DNA from: JAMQKA01 sp043951865
GTDB taxonomy: Bacteria > Bacteroidota > Rhodothermia > Balneolales > Balneolaceae
Assembly (NCBI RefSeq): GCF_043951865.1
Contig: NZ_JBINJF010000010.1
Span: 73,029-137,028 of the forward strand
Direction: 5' to 3'
Length of the DNA: 64,000 nt
Shown: piece after piece, positions 35,922 through 45,125 of the stretch
Numbering within the stretch: position 1 is the stretch's first letter
Layout: each line of letters begins with the position of its first letter
Translations under genes and position numbers: made by a program
Notes under the pieces: model-generated
Told to the model about the DNA's origin: nothing
The model's database searches: none
What the model saw: only the letters and a program-made list of their open reading frames with translations

Positions 35922-36728
35922 ATGATTACAAATCTATTTACCAAGTCGAGTCGTTTTTTTTATTCCTTATTATCGATAGTACTTACCATAGTCCTCTTTA
36001 ATTTTGTTACGGATGAAACGAGGACTGAAAATAATACGTCCGATCAACAAAATATGGCAAGTAAAGAATATTCTGAACCCAGCAGTGTGTTAATAGTAGG
36101 GGGAGGTTCCGCGCACGATTTTGACCGCTGGTTCAACCTTGAGGATTCCAAAACGATTTCAGAGACGGGTGCTTTGGTACGATATACCGATCAGCCGGAA
36201 AATATATCGGCCGTACTTTCACAGATCGATGTTCTCTATTTGAGTAACAATCAGCCGATGCCCGCCACCGGGGAGTTCAGAAACTCGATATTTGATTTTG
36301 TTGAATCTGGTAATGGCCTGCTGTTGGTGCACGCTGCCACGTGGTATAACTGGGAAGACTGGCCGGAATACAATAGGGAGCTCGTCGGGGGCGGAACCAG
36401 GAGCCATGAGCCGTTTGGTGAATTCCAGGTTGAAGTAACAGATACTGGTCATCCAATCATGGAATCCGTACCAAGCACCTTCAGTATTATTGACGAGCTC
36501 TATCATTTTGAACCGGATGAATCGGGCAAAGAAATACATATTCTGGCCAAAGGAATAGTCCCTGACAGCGGGGAGGAATATCCAATAGCATGGACACTCA
36601 TACACGGAAAAGGCAGGATTGTTGGTTTGACACTGGGTCACGACGGGAAGGCACATTACCACCACGCTTACCGAACCATACTTAAGAATAGTATAGAGTG
36701 GCTCAACGACGAACATTCAATTGATTAA
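35922..36728 (+). CDS. ThuA domain protein, exported or membrane-anchored
   Basis: A 268-residue protein with an N-terminal hydrophobic segment (YSLLSIVLTIVLFNFV) and then a ThuA domain (residues ~57-262). The fold is related to class I glutamine amidotransferases. Visible family blocks are GNGLLLVHAATWYNW, RSHEPFGEFQVEV, DELYHFEP, IHGKGRIVGLTLGHDGKAHY and NSIEWL. ThuA proteins are linked to utilisation of trehalose and related sugars through 3-keto intermediates, though their reaction is not settled (family knowledge). It lies between the IS remnant and a cupin gene, and a second ThuA domain is fused into the protein at 39675. Confidence 0.85.
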   Translation: MITNLFTKSSRFFYSLLSIVLTIVLFNFVTDETRTENNTSDQQNMASKEYSEPSSVLIVGGGSAHDFDRWFNLEDSKTISETGALVRYTDQPENISAVLSQIDVLYLSNNQPMPATGEFRNSIFDFVESGNGLLLVHAATWYNWEDWPEYNRELVGGGTRSHEPFGEFQVEVTDTGHPIMESVPSTFSIIDELYHFEPDESGKEIHILAKGIVPDSGEEYPIAWTLIHGKGRIVGLTLGHDGKAHYHHAYRTILKNSIEWLNDEHSID

Positions 36729-37079
36729 GCAAAAAGTGAATTTTTGTATCTGGTCCTCTGAAATCTGTTAAAACTTTTGCATAATGACCGCTAACTCATC
36801 GACCCCAATTGATCGCAGCCGTTTGTTCTGGGCATATGTATCGCCCTGCTGTCAATTACCTTGCCGATTGTTTTTGTAAGGAATACTTTGGCTTTATTGT
36901 GGCGGCCATCTTTTTAATAGTGTACCTGAACGACAAAAAGAAAGGCGGATACAAAGCCGAAAGACTCGGGAAGCAGGCCACAGAAAATTAATGACAAATG
37001 ATTTGTAACCCTGTAGGTTTCTGAGGATTCTTTTAGAAATCTATTATAGACAATCAATATTAAAAGAGATCTAATTACA
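36729..37079. other. Intergenic region with probable transporter-gene remnant
   Basis: Apart from the remnant described at 36826-36991, nothing else is seen here. AAAAGAGAT just before 37080 may serve as ribosome binding site for the cupin gene. Confidence 0.45.
36826..36991 (+). pseudogene. Possible frameshifted C-terminal remnant of a multi-pass membrane protein
   Basis: One frame reads QPFVLGICIALLSITLPI then VFVRNT. A second frame continues FGFIVAAIFLIVYLNDKKKG then GYKAERLGKQATEN and a stop at 36989-36991. Together they look like two membrane spans and a basic cytoplasmic tail, typical of the end of a transporter, interrupted by a frameshift near 36885. I cannot name the family. The region lies in a sugar-utilisation cluster that otherwise lacks an inner-membrane sugar transporter. 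Confidence 0.35.
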
Positions 37080-37496
37080 ATGGCAGATATTTCCTCAAAA
37101 TTTTTAACCAGGGATAATGTAACACCGGAAAAACTGGAACGGGGTATCCACCACTGGTTGTCCTCACCGGAAACGACCGGCAGCAACCAGCTTATCACGG
37201 TCCGGGTGGAAGTGCAGCCGGGCAACGGGCATCCGTTCCACCGGCACCCCAATATGGAGGAGATTATATATGTGCTTTCCGGGCAGGCCGAGCAGTGGCT
37301 GGAGCAGGAATCCAAAATTCTGAAAAGAAATGAAGCGGTTTTTATCCCTGAAAATGTGATCCATGCCACCTTTAATGCCTCCGCCGAGGAGCCGCTGGAG
37401 TTCCTGGCCATCCTTTCCCCGGCCCATGACCTGGACGGGGACGGAATGGTAGATGTGAGCGGGCAGGAGCCGTGGAAAAGTCTGTCGAAAATATAG
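37080..37496 (+). CDS. Small cupin-domain protein
   Basis: A 138-residue cytoplasmic protein that is a single cupin barrel. The first motif GHPFHRHPNMEEIIYVLSG carries the two His and Glu metal ligands, and the second block is FIPENVIHATFNAS with the third His. Such small cupins bind a metal and act as isomerases, dioxygenases or sugar/lactone sensors. It is 52 bp upstream of the Tm-1-like pair and probably cotranscribed with it. No specific substrate can be assigned. Confidence 0.85.
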   Translation: MADISSKFLTRDNVTPEKLERGIHHWLSSPETTGSNQLITVRVEVQPGNGHPFHRHPNMEEIIYVLSGQAEQWLEQESKILKRNEAVFIPENVIHATFNASAEEPLEFLAILSPAHDLDGDGMVDVSGQEPWKSLSKI

Positions 37497-37548
37497 TCCG
37501 CGATGTATCCCTGAACCTGGAATGTTAAATTAGCAAAATCGGTCGAAA

Positions 37549-38781
37549 ATGGCTGAAACCGTCTTACTTATCGGTACCTTTGATACCAAGGGGGAGGAAT
37601 TTGCCTTTGTTCGGGATCAAATTGAAACCAACGGCTGTTCTGTGCTGCTCATGGATATCGGTGTGCTGGAGGATCCAACGATTGCACCTGATATTTCAGC
37701 TGAAGAAGTGGCACAGGCAGGGGGGAGCTCCCTTACCAGCCTGCGCAGGCTGGCGGACCGCACCGAGGCTTTTGAAGTGATGACCGAGGGAATTAAAAAA
37801 CTGACTCCCCGGCTCTATGAAGAAGGCGCGTTTGACGGGGTGTTGAGCCTGGGCGGCGGCAGCGGCACCATGATGGCTACGGCCGCCATGCGCGAACTGC
37901 CGCTTGGTGTGCCGAAACTGATGGTGTCGTCGGTGGCTTCCGGGGATATCAGCGCGTACGTGGATATTAAGGATCTGACCTTTATGTATTCCGTGGCAGA
38001 TATTGCCGGGCTCAATCGCCTCACCCGGAACATCTTGGCGAATGCCGCGGGAGCAGTTTGTGGAATGGTGCAGCGACAAGAAGTGGATCAGAAAGATCAG
38101 CCCCTCGTTGCTGCCACCATGTTTGGCGTGACCACGCCCTGCGTAACCCGAGTCCGGGGAAAGCTGGAGGATGCGGGGTATGAGGTGGTCGTGTTCCACG
38201 CTACGGGTACGGGGGGACGAACCATGGAGCTGATGATTCGCGAAGGACTGGTAACGGGCGTTGCCGATGTGACCACTACAGAATGGTGCGATGAAGTGGC
38301 CGGTGGTTTTTTGTCTGCCGGCCCGGACAGGCTCAGTGCCGCGGGACAGGCGGGTATCCCCCAGGTGGTATCCTGCGGGGCGTTGGACATGGTGAATTTT
38401 TTTGCACCCGATACCGTGCCCGAAAAATACCGGTCACGAAATCTCTTTAATCATACCTCCACGGTAACGTTAATGCGAACCAGTCCGGAGGAATGCCGTG
38501 AGATCGGGAAACGCATCGCCGGGAAACTGAATCAGTCCACCGGGCCTACGGCCTTGATGATACCGTTGAAGGGCGTCAGTAAAATTGATAACGAGGGAGA
38601 AGCTTTTTTTGATCCCGAAGCCGATAAAGCCCTCTTTGATGCATTACAAGAGCATACCAATGAGAATATTTTACTTAAAGAGCTGAACCTGCATATTAAT
38701 GACAAGGAATTTGCTGATGCCATAGCGGATCAGCTGCTTACTTTTTTAAATCATCAACAAACCGAACTTAACCAGGAATAA
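37549..38781 (+). CDS. Tm-1-like ATP-binding protein (UPF0261), N-terminal half equivalent of plant Tm-1
   Basis: A 410-residue cytoplasmic protein of the UPF0261/Tm-1-like family. Blocks include LIGTFDTKGEEFAFVRDQIE at the N-terminus, the glycine-rich GVLSLGGGSGTMMATAAM (~100-117) and later VFHATGTGGRTMELMIREG. The tomato resistance protein Tm-1 has this domain fused to a C-terminal TIM barrel (literature knowledge). Here the TIM-barrel half is a separate gene starting 3 bp after this stop, so the pair is a natural split form. The bacterial function is uncertain; sugar-catabolic context suggests metabolism rather than defence. Confidence 0.87.
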   Translation: MAETVLLIGTFDTKGEEFAFVRDQIETNGCSVLLMDIGVLEDPTIAPDISAEEVAQAGGSSLTSLRRLADRTEAFEVMTEGIKKLTPRLYEEGAFDGVLSLGGGSGTMMATAAMRELPLGVPKLMVSSVASGDISAYVDIKDLTFMYSVADIAGLNRLTRNILANAAGAVCGMVQRQEVDQKDQPLVAATMFGVTTPCVTRVRGKLEDAGYEVVVFHATGTGGRTMELMIREGLVTGVADVTTTEWCDEVAGGFLSAGPDRLSAAGQAGIPQVVSCGALDMVNFFAPDTVPEKYRSRNLFNHTSTVTLMRTSPEECREIGKRIAGKLNQSTGPTALMIPLKGVSKIDNEGEAFFDPEADKALFDALQEHTNENILLKELNLHINDKEFADAIADQLLTFLNHQQTELNQE

Positions 38782-38784
38782 GTC

Positions 38785-39621
38785 ATGCCATTTATACCTT
38801 ACCAGGAATGCTTGAAACGACTGCGCTCCCAGATTGACCAAAAAAAACCGATTATCGGGGCCGGTGCAGGCACCGGAATTTCGGCTAAGTTTGCCGAGCG
38901 CGGCGGTGTGGATATCATCATTATTTACAACTCGGGTCGCTACCGCATGGCGGGGCGGGGCAGCGCCGCTGGAATTCTGGCCTACGGGGATGCCAACGAA
39001 ATCGTTGTCGATATGGCCGGTGAGGTACTACCTGTGGTACAGGATACGCCGGTATTGGCCGGGGTGAACGGGACGGACCCCTTCCGGTTGATGCCCGCAT
39101 TTCTTAAAGAGCTGAAAGAGATGGGTTTTGACGGTGTCCAGAACTTTCCCACGGTGGGCGTCATTGACGGTAACTTTCGGCAAATTCTGGAAGAAACAGG
39201 AATGAGTTTTGATTTGGAAATTGAGATGGTCCGTATTGCCCATGAGATGGATATGCTGACCTGCCCGTACGTGTTTGACGTGGAACAGGCCGAAAAGATG
39301 ACCGAAGCGGGGGCCGATGTTATTGTGGCTCACATGAATACTACGGTCAAAGGCTCGATCGGGGTCAGCTCGGATGTAGCCCCATCACTTGAAGAGTCCG
39401 CCGAGCGGGTGCAGGCCATTCATGACGCCGCCAAAGCGATTCGGGACGATGTCATTGTGCTCTGTCACGGCGGACCGATTGCCGAGCCGCAAGATGCCCA
39501 GTATATCTTTGATCATACCGAGGGAACCGCTGGCTTTTTTGGAGCATCAAGCATCGAGCGGCTGGCCACGGAGCCGGCTATTGAGAAGCAGGCACGAACG
39601 TTCAAAGAACTCAAAATATAG
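38785..39621 (+). CDS. Phosphoenolpyruvate hydrolase-like TIM-barrel protein (Tm-1 C-terminal half equivalent)
   Basis: A 278-residue TIM-barrel protein of the PEP_hydrolase family (PEP mutase/isocitrate-lyase-like superfamily). Landmarks are GAGAGTGISAKFAERGGVDI, YNSGRYRMAGRGSAAGILAY, NFPTVGVIDGNFR, VIVAHMNTT and VLCHGGPI. It corresponds to the C-terminal domain of plant Tm-1. Its ATG is 3 bp after the UPF0261 stop, so translation is likely coupled and the products probably act together. The next gene, encoding a ThuA-propeller-cupredoxin lipoprotein, starts 53 bp downstream. Confidence 0.87.
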   Translation: MPFIPYQECLKRLRSQIDQKKPIIGAGAGTGISAKFAERGGVDIIIIYNSGRYRMAGRGSAAGILAYGDANEIVVDMAGEVLPVVQDTPVLAGVNGTDPFRLMPAFLKELKEMGFDGVQNFPTVGVIDGNFRQILEETGMSFDLEIEMVRIAHEMDMLTCPYVFDVEQAEKMTEAGADVIVAHMNTTVKGSIGVSSDVAPSLEESAERVQAIHDAAKAIRDDVIVLCHGGPIAEPQDAQYIFDHTEGTAGFFGASSIERLATEPAIEKQARTFKELKI

Positions 39622-39674
39622 GAGCAAAAATACAGGGCTTGGGGAGAAACTCCCGGAGCCCTTCACAGTTTTTA

Positions 39675-42600
39675 ATGAAAGAGCTAAATATGATGGTTTG
39701 GGAAAAAGTAATGAAGGGATTGTTGGGAGTTATAACATTAGTAGGCATTGCGATATTAATAAGCGCATGTAGTCAGCCGCAGCAAGACGCATCCCAGTCG
39801 GATGGTCGCCTCAAAGTATTGTTTTTGGGGGATGACCGCGGCCACCAGCCCCACGTTCGGCTGCGTGATGTAACCCGGCCGATGCTGGACCGGGGCATCG
39901 AATTGTTTTATTCCAGCGATATTGATGAACTGGAATTCGAAAATCTACAGCAATATGACGCATTACTACTCTATGCTAACTACCACGCCCCGGACTATCC
40001 GGAACTCCCGAAAGAAAAAGAGCAGGCGCTGGTACATTATGTGGAACAGGGCGGGGGCTTTGTGCCTGTCCATGCTGCCTCCGGTAACTTTCGCAACTCT
40101 GAGGCTTATATCAACCTGGTCGGGGCGGCTTTTGAAAGCCACGGTACAGGCGTATTCAGCACGCGGATCGCCGAACCCGACCACCCGGTGATGCAGGGTT
40201 TTGAAGGATTTGAAAGCTGGGATGAAACCTATGTGCACCAAAAGCATAACACCGAAAATCGTACGGTACTGAGCTATAGGGATGATGAACCGTGGACCTG
40301 GGTCCGTACGCAAGGTGATGGCCGGGTATTTTACACCGCCTGGGGGCATGATGAGCGCACCTGGCAAAATCCGGGCTTTCACGAGCTGCTTGAGCGTGGT
40401 ATTCGCTGGGCAGCCGGACAGGACGTGCAACAGGAGCTGGCCAACCGTAAAATTGAGAATCCTTTTGAATATGTAGTGCTGGATGTGCCTTATCCGCCGC
40501 CCCACAAAGAGCGCCTGCGCTATGAGGAGGAGGTCGGGCCGATGGACCGCGATTCCAACTACCCGATGTATTATAAGCAGCAGAAGGCGCTTTCCCCCGA
40601 AAAGTCCATGGAGCGGATGATTCTGCCGCCGGGCTTCAAGGTGGAACTGTTTGCCTCGGAACCGGATATTGTGAATCCCATCGCCATGAACTGGGACGAG
40701 CAGGGACGGCTTTGGGTGGTGGAGTCCATTGAGTATCCCTATCCCCGTGAATTCTGGCCGGATGGTGGCGGCAAGGATAGAATCATGATTCTTGAAGATA
40801 CTAACGATGACGGCAAAGCGGATACGTTTACCGAATTTGCCGACAGTCTCAACATTCCCACCAGTATCACTTTTGCCAACGGAGGGGTGATTGTACACCA
40901 GGCGCCACAAACCTTGTTTTTGAAGGATACCGATGGTGACGACAAGGCCGATGTCCGCCGTGTTCTCTTCGAAGGATGGAGCCAGTATGATACTCATGCC
41001 GGTCCCAATCACCTTCGCTACGGACTGGATAACTGGATTTGGGGTGTCGTGGGGTACTCCGGTTTTGAAGGGACTATCGGTGGAGAAAGGCATGAATTCC
41101 GCATGGGGACCTATCGGTTTAAAAAGGATGGTTCGGAGTTTGAGTTTTTGCAGCGAACCAATAACAATACCTGGGGGTTCGGCTTTAACGAAGGGGGCGA
41201 TGCCTTTATATCGACGGCCAACGGGAACCCCAGCACACATTTTACAATCCCTCAACGGCATTACAGTAAGCTCTCTTCACTGAGTGATTCCAATACGGAT
41301 CGCCTTACAAATACAGCCCGAGCCATTACATTAACGAACCTGTTCCGCCAGGTGGACTGGGTGGGAGCATACACGGCCGGATCGGGACACGCGGTTTACA
41401 CGGCACGCAGCTACCCGGAAAAATATTGGAACAAACGCGCTTTCGTTATGGATCCGACTATGCAGATGGTAGGCGAATTTATTCTGGAAGAAGAAGGTTC
41501 TGGTTACAGCGCTCATAATCCGCGAAACCTGGTGGCGAGTGATGATGAGTGGTTTTCGCCGGTAGTTGCAGATGTGGGGCCCGACGGTCAGGTCTGGATG
41601 GCCGACTGGTACAATTATATCAACCAGCATAATGCCGAAAGTGACCGGCAGGAACCCACGCCGGGTAACGCATATGCCAACCCCTTGCGGGATCGCCAGC
41701 ATGGCCGCATCTATCGCATCGTATATGAGGATGGAGCGTCAACCGAGAATATGTCCCTCAAAGGGGCTTCTGCTGAAAAGCTGGTCGAGACGTTAACGCA
41801 TGAGAACATGCTGTGGCGCAGGCATGCCCAGCGCCTGCTGGTAGACCGCGGCGAGGGGGATGTGGTTCCCCAGCTTATTGAACTCGTCAATGATAAAGGA
41901 GCGGATCAAATAGGACTAAATCCCGGGGTTATCCATGGAATGTGGACACTGCACGGGCTCGATCAGATGGACGGCAGCAATCAAGAGGCATTGCAGGCTG
42001 CCATCGGTGCACTCGATCACCCCTCCGCTGATGTTCGCAAAAATGCCCTGCAGGTGTTGCCTGAGACGCGGGATGTACTGCAGATTATTCTGGACAGCGG
42101 GATATTGCGGGACGAAGATCCCAAAGTACAAAAGCAGGCCCTTCTCACATTAATCGATATGCCGGTATCGGTGCAGGCCGGGCAGGCGATATTTGACCTG
42201 CTGGAGGCTGTGCAGGAACAAGAGGATCGCTGGCTGATGGAAGCGGGGGCACTGGCCGCCTCCACCCATAACGGGGGATTCCTGGGTGCCGCAGATGCCG
42301 CGGGTATGCTGCCAAATAATGTAAGTGTGGAGGAAGATGACCTTGGGCTGGAAAACATTATTGCCATGGTGCTGCAGCAGCATCCCAATGCGCTGGAAGG
42401 CAGCGGCAGTTCCGTAACACAAAGCGAGGATACAGCTGAACAGGTAGATGCCGTGCTGCAGCTTGGAGTGACTCCAAATGTGCTGAAATTCAACAAGGAG
42501 GAACTGCGCGCCACGGTGGGACAGACTATTCGGCTGACGTTTACCAACACCGGTAATATGGAGCATAATATGCTGCTGGTGACACCCGGTTCTGTCCAGG

Positions 42601-42827
42601 AGGTAGGCACCCTCGCCGATGAACTTGTCGCCAATATGGAAGGTCGCCAGCGGGATTATGTGCCCGATTCACCGAAAGTCCTTGAAAGCACCCCGATACT
42701 GCAACCGGGTGAATCCTATGATATTACATTTACGGTTCCCTCCGAGCCGGGGGAGTACACGCTGATTTGCACGATTCCCGGCCACTGGCGTACCATGCAG
42801 ACCACGCTCATTGTCGAGCCTTCTTAA
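39675..42827 (+). CDS. ThuA - beta-propeller - HEAT-like - cupredoxin fusion lipoprotein
   Basis: A 1050-residue lipoprotein from the ATG at 39675; ATG 39711, preceded by GGGAAA, would also give a complete signal peptide ending ILISAC. Domains in order: ThuA (~40-260; GGGFVPVHAASGNFRN, YTAWGHDERTW), a PVC-type propeller (~315-690; VELFASEPDIVNPIAM, EDTNDDGKADTF, MADWYNYINQHN), a helical repeat region (~700-890) and a type I copper domain (~930-1050). The copper ligands are His964, Cys1032, His1037 and Met1041 (MEHNMLLV, ICTIPGHWRTM). ThuA-propeller fusions usually end in a CxxCH cytochrome; here copper replaces haem (see findings). Likely role: envelope sugar oxidation (inference). Confidence 0.85.
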   Translation: MKELNMMVWEKVMKGLLGVITLVGIAILISACSQPQQDASQSDGRLKVLFLGDDRGHQPHVRLRDVTRPMLDRGIELFYSSDIDELEFENLQQYDALLLYANYHAPDYPELPKEKEQALVHYVEQGGGFVPVHAASGNFRNSEAYINLVGAAFESHGTGVFSTRIAEPDHPVMQGFEGFESWDETYVHQKHNTENRTVLSYRDDEPWTWVRTQGDGRVFYTAWGHDERTWQNPGFHELLERGIRWAAGQDVQQELANRKIENPFEYVVLDVPYPPPHKERLRYEEEVGPMDRDSNYPMYYKQQKALSPEKSMERMILPPGFKVELFASEPDIVNPIAMNWDEQGRLWVVESIEYPYPREFWPDGGGKDRIMILEDTNDDGKADTFTEFADSLNIPTSITFANGGVIVHQAPQTLFLKDTDGDDKADVRRVLFEGWSQYDTHAGPNHLRYGLDNWIWGVVGYSGFEGTIGGERHEFRMGTYRFKKDGSEFEFLQRTNNNTWGFGFNEGGDAFISTANGNPSTHFTIPQRHYSKLSSLSDSNTDRLTNTARAITLTNLFRQVDWVGAYTAGSGHAVYTARSYPEKYWNKRAFVMDPTMQMVGEFILEEEGSGYSAHNPRNLVASDDEWFSPVVADVGPDGQVWMADWYNYINQHNAESDRQEPTPGNAYANPLRDRQHGRIYRIVYEDGASTENMSLKGASAEKLVETLTHENMLWRRHAQRLLVDRGEGDVVPQLIELVNDKGADQIGLNPGVIHGMWTLHGLDQMDGSNQEALQAAIGALDHPSADVRKNALQVLPETRDVLQIILDSGILRDEDPKVQKQALLTLIDMPVSVQAGQAIFDLLEAVQEQEDRWLMEAGALAASTHNGGFLGAADAAGMLPNNVSVEEDDLGLENIIAMVLQQHPNALEGSGSSVTQSEDTAEQVDAVLQLGVTPNVLKFNKEELRATVGQTIRLTFTNTGNMEHNMLLVTPGSVQEVGTLADELVANMEGRQRDYVPDSPKVLESTPILQPGESYDITFTVPSEPGEYTLICTIPGHWRTMQTTLIVEPS

Positions 42828-42894
42828 CATTAAGTGATTGATAACCCACTTTATGAAAAAGAATCTCGAATAGGTAGATCCGAATAAATCCAAT

Positions 42895-43986
42895 ATGGCA
42901 AGGCTGCTCGTATTTTTTTGCGTTTCCTTATTTCTGTTGAACAGTTGTTCAACAACGAAAACGGACATGGGATCAGAAAATAAACAGGAAACCACATCTT
43001 GTAACTCAACCTTTACGAATCCTGTGATGGACGGTGCCGACCCGTGGGTAATCAAAAAAGATGGGTACTACTACTTCTGTGAGTCCAGGGAGGGAGGCAT
43101 CCATATCGCCAAATCCAGGAAACTGACGGAGCCCCAAAACTGGACCCGGGTTTGGCAGCAGCCTGCTGAGGGGTGGAACAGCTCCCACTTGTGGGCACCG
43201 GAGCTGCATTATATCCAGGGGAAATGGTATGTTTATTATACAGCCGGAGAGGCCGGACCACCGTTTATTCATCAGCGGTCTGGAGTACTGGAAGGCTCCA
43301 GCCAAGACCCGCAGGAAAGCTTTGAGGAGAAGGGACAGCTCTACACCGGCGATGATATCTCAAATCGAACGAATAATACCTGGGCCATAGATCTGACACC
43401 CTTGAAGCTGGGTGATCAGTTATACGGAATTTGGTCGGGATGGAAGCAAAACAGGAACGACGATGCCACCACCCAGCACCTGTATATCGCCAAAATGGAA
43501 AACCCGTGGACGATAAGCTCGAGCCGCGTGCTGATCTCATCGCCTGAAGAATCCTGGGAGCGGGGGAACGAAGTGGATTTTGGCATCAACGAAGGGCCCG
43601 AAGTGCTGAGACATGGCGATGATGTTTTCGTGATCTATTCCACGCGTGAATCATGGCTGCCCCAATACAGGCTGGGCCAGCTAAGGCTGGCAGGAACCGA
43701 TGCAGATCCCATGAATCCTGAAAACTGGACCAAGACAGGACCGGTATTCCAGGGAACAGAGAGTGTCCACGGCGTCGGGCATGCCAGCTTTACCACATCT
43801 CCGGACAGCATCGAACACTGGATTATTTACCATTCCAAAAAATCGACCGAGCCCGGCTGGAACCGGGACATCCGCATGCAGCCGTTTAGCTGGAATGAGG
43901 ATGGTTCACCTGACTTCGGCACGCCTGCAAACACCGGCGTGCCGATGCCCGTACCTTCTGGTCAATGTGATAGAAAAATGCAGTAA
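42895..43986 (+). CDS. Glycoside hydrolase family 43 lipoprotein
   Basis: A 363-residue lipoprotein with the lipobox LLNSC at residues ~14-18, followed by a five-bladed GH43 propeller. Expected catalytic residues are visible: the base Asp in NPVMDGADPWVI (~49), the transition-state Asp in NTWAIDLTPLK (~167) and the acid Glu in INEGPEVLRHG (~236). LWAPELHYI is another family landmark. GH43 enzymes are inverting alpha-L-arabinofuranosidases, beta-xylosidases or arabinanases; the subfamily cannot be judged from sequence alone. Lying upstream of the second SusCD module, it suggests an arabinose- or xylose-containing substrate. Confidence 0.9.
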   Translation: MARLLVFFCVSLFLLNSCSTTKTDMGSENKQETTSCNSTFTNPVMDGADPWVIKKDGYYYFCESREGGIHIAKSRKLTEPQNWTRVWQQPAEGWNSSHLWAPELHYIQGKWYVYYTAGEAGPPFIHQRSGVLEGSSQDPQESFEEKGQLYTGDDISNRTNNTWAIDLTPLKLGDQLYGIWSGWKQNRNDDATTQHLYIAKMENPWTISSSRVLISSPEESWERGNEVDFGINEGPEVLRHGDDVFVIYSTRESWLPQYRLGQLRLAGTDADPMNPENWTKTGPVFQGTESVHGVGHASFTTSPDSIEHWIIYHSKKSTEPGWNRDIRMQPFSWNEDGSPDFGTPANTGVPMPVPSGQCDRKMQ

Positions 43987-44357
43987 GCTTACCGGCTTTG
44001 GAGATAACGGAATAAGATTTGTGCCTAACATTGAGTTCAACAATGCTATTTACCCTGTTTATTTTTTAAAAGCCACTGAATTATTTGCTACTATCCAATT
44101 TGACTCTTTCGCCTTAATTTGAATCCGACACATTTTACAGGCAGTCCTATTTAATTTGCAAGTGTTATTTTTACAGCTATTTTATAATTGCAAAAAAGGG
44201 GAAATCTTTATTCTTATCTGGGATCGGCGGCTCCTTTCATTTGGAGTAAAAACGGGATTACTTCTTGGTCGAGGATAAAATAGGTTTCATGGCAAAAGAG
44301 GGTTAATACAACCTTTGGTAACCACGCAAGACTGATAAATATCTTATATCTGGGATA
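43987..44357. other. Intergenic region before the second ECF sigma gene
   Basis: No gene is seen in these 371 bp. TATAATTG at ~44181-44188 resembles the Bacteroidota -7 consensus (TAnnTTTG, one mismatch), but no well-spaced -33 element is evident. Confidence 0.4.
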
Positions 44358-44945
44358 ATGGGCAAAAAGTCACAGACTGTATATGCTTGTGAAGATAAAT
44401 ATGGTAAAGATTCGGAATTGTGGCTGAAACTGATTGATGGGGATAAAAGGGCGCTGGAACGACTTTTTATGCGCCATTACAATGATTTGGTTCAGTACGC
44501 GGTACGTATGTGCAGCTGCAGGGACTTTGCCGAGGATGCGATCCAGCAGCTGTTTTTAAAATTGTGGGAATCCCGCAGAGAATTACAACCGGTAAGCGGA
44601 GTTAAAACATACCTTTGGAAGGCTCTGAGAAATCATATGATTACCAAATTGAGAAAGATAAATCGCCGGGAAAATATATTGAATAAGAGAGCTTCTGACA
44701 TTCGACACTCGGTAAATCTGAATGCCGAGGATTTGATGATTGAGCGTGAAATCGATCGTCAAACCAGCAGGCGGTTAAAGAAGGCACTGGATACCTTAAC
44801 GGACCGTCAGAGAGAAGTGCTTATTTTAAAGTTTTATAGTGGATTAAACTATGAGGAAATAGAGCAGGTGATGTCAATAAATTATCAGACAGCCCGAAAT
44901 TATGTGTACGAAGCACTCCGTTTGTTGCAAAATGTTTTAAAGTGA
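44358..44945 (+). CDS. ECF sigma factor (second SusCD-linked module)
   Basis: A 195-residue ECF sigma-70 factor. Region 2 is at ~25-95 (FMRHYNDLVQYAVRMC, DAIQQLFLKLWES) and region 4 at ~135-190 (LDTLTDRQREVLILKFYSGL, NYEEIEQVMSINYQTARNYV). It ends shortly after region 4 and lacks the hydrophobic tail of the first sigma. It is followed by FecR (180 bp downstream), SusC and SusD on the same strand, the standard cell-surface signalling arrangement. Confidence 0.94.
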   Translation: MGKKSQTVYACEDKYGKDSELWLKLIDGDKRALERLFMRHYNDLVQYAVRMCSCRDFAEDAIQQLFLKLWESRRELQPVSGVKTYLWKALRNHMITKLRKINRRENILNKRASDIRHSVNLNAEDLMIEREIDRQTSRRLKKALDTLTDRQREVLILKFYSGLNYEEIEQVMSINYQTARNYVYEALRLLQNVLK

Positions 44946-45125
44946 AACACAACGAACAAGAATACTCCGGTTTTGGGGTTTTACTAAGAGATATTTGCAG
45001 AACCTTCCTTTTGATCTTGTAAAGCCCGTTTTTTTGATAGAAAAAATCCAGTACAAACAGAAATCCCACCTCGTCTATTAAATAGAACAATAAAACGGGA
45101 ACTATTTTAACACAACACCAGGGCT

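Noticed and set aside
39966..41261. 431-codon open frame on the minus strand
   Set aside because: It is the shadow of the ThuA-propeller gene; the plus-strand frame has clear domains and copper ligands, while this one has none.
10153..45030. Shared 12-mer TTGTAAAGCCCG near 10160 and 45020
   Set aside because: Flanking sequence does not align beyond the 12 bases, so it is not enough to call a repeat family.
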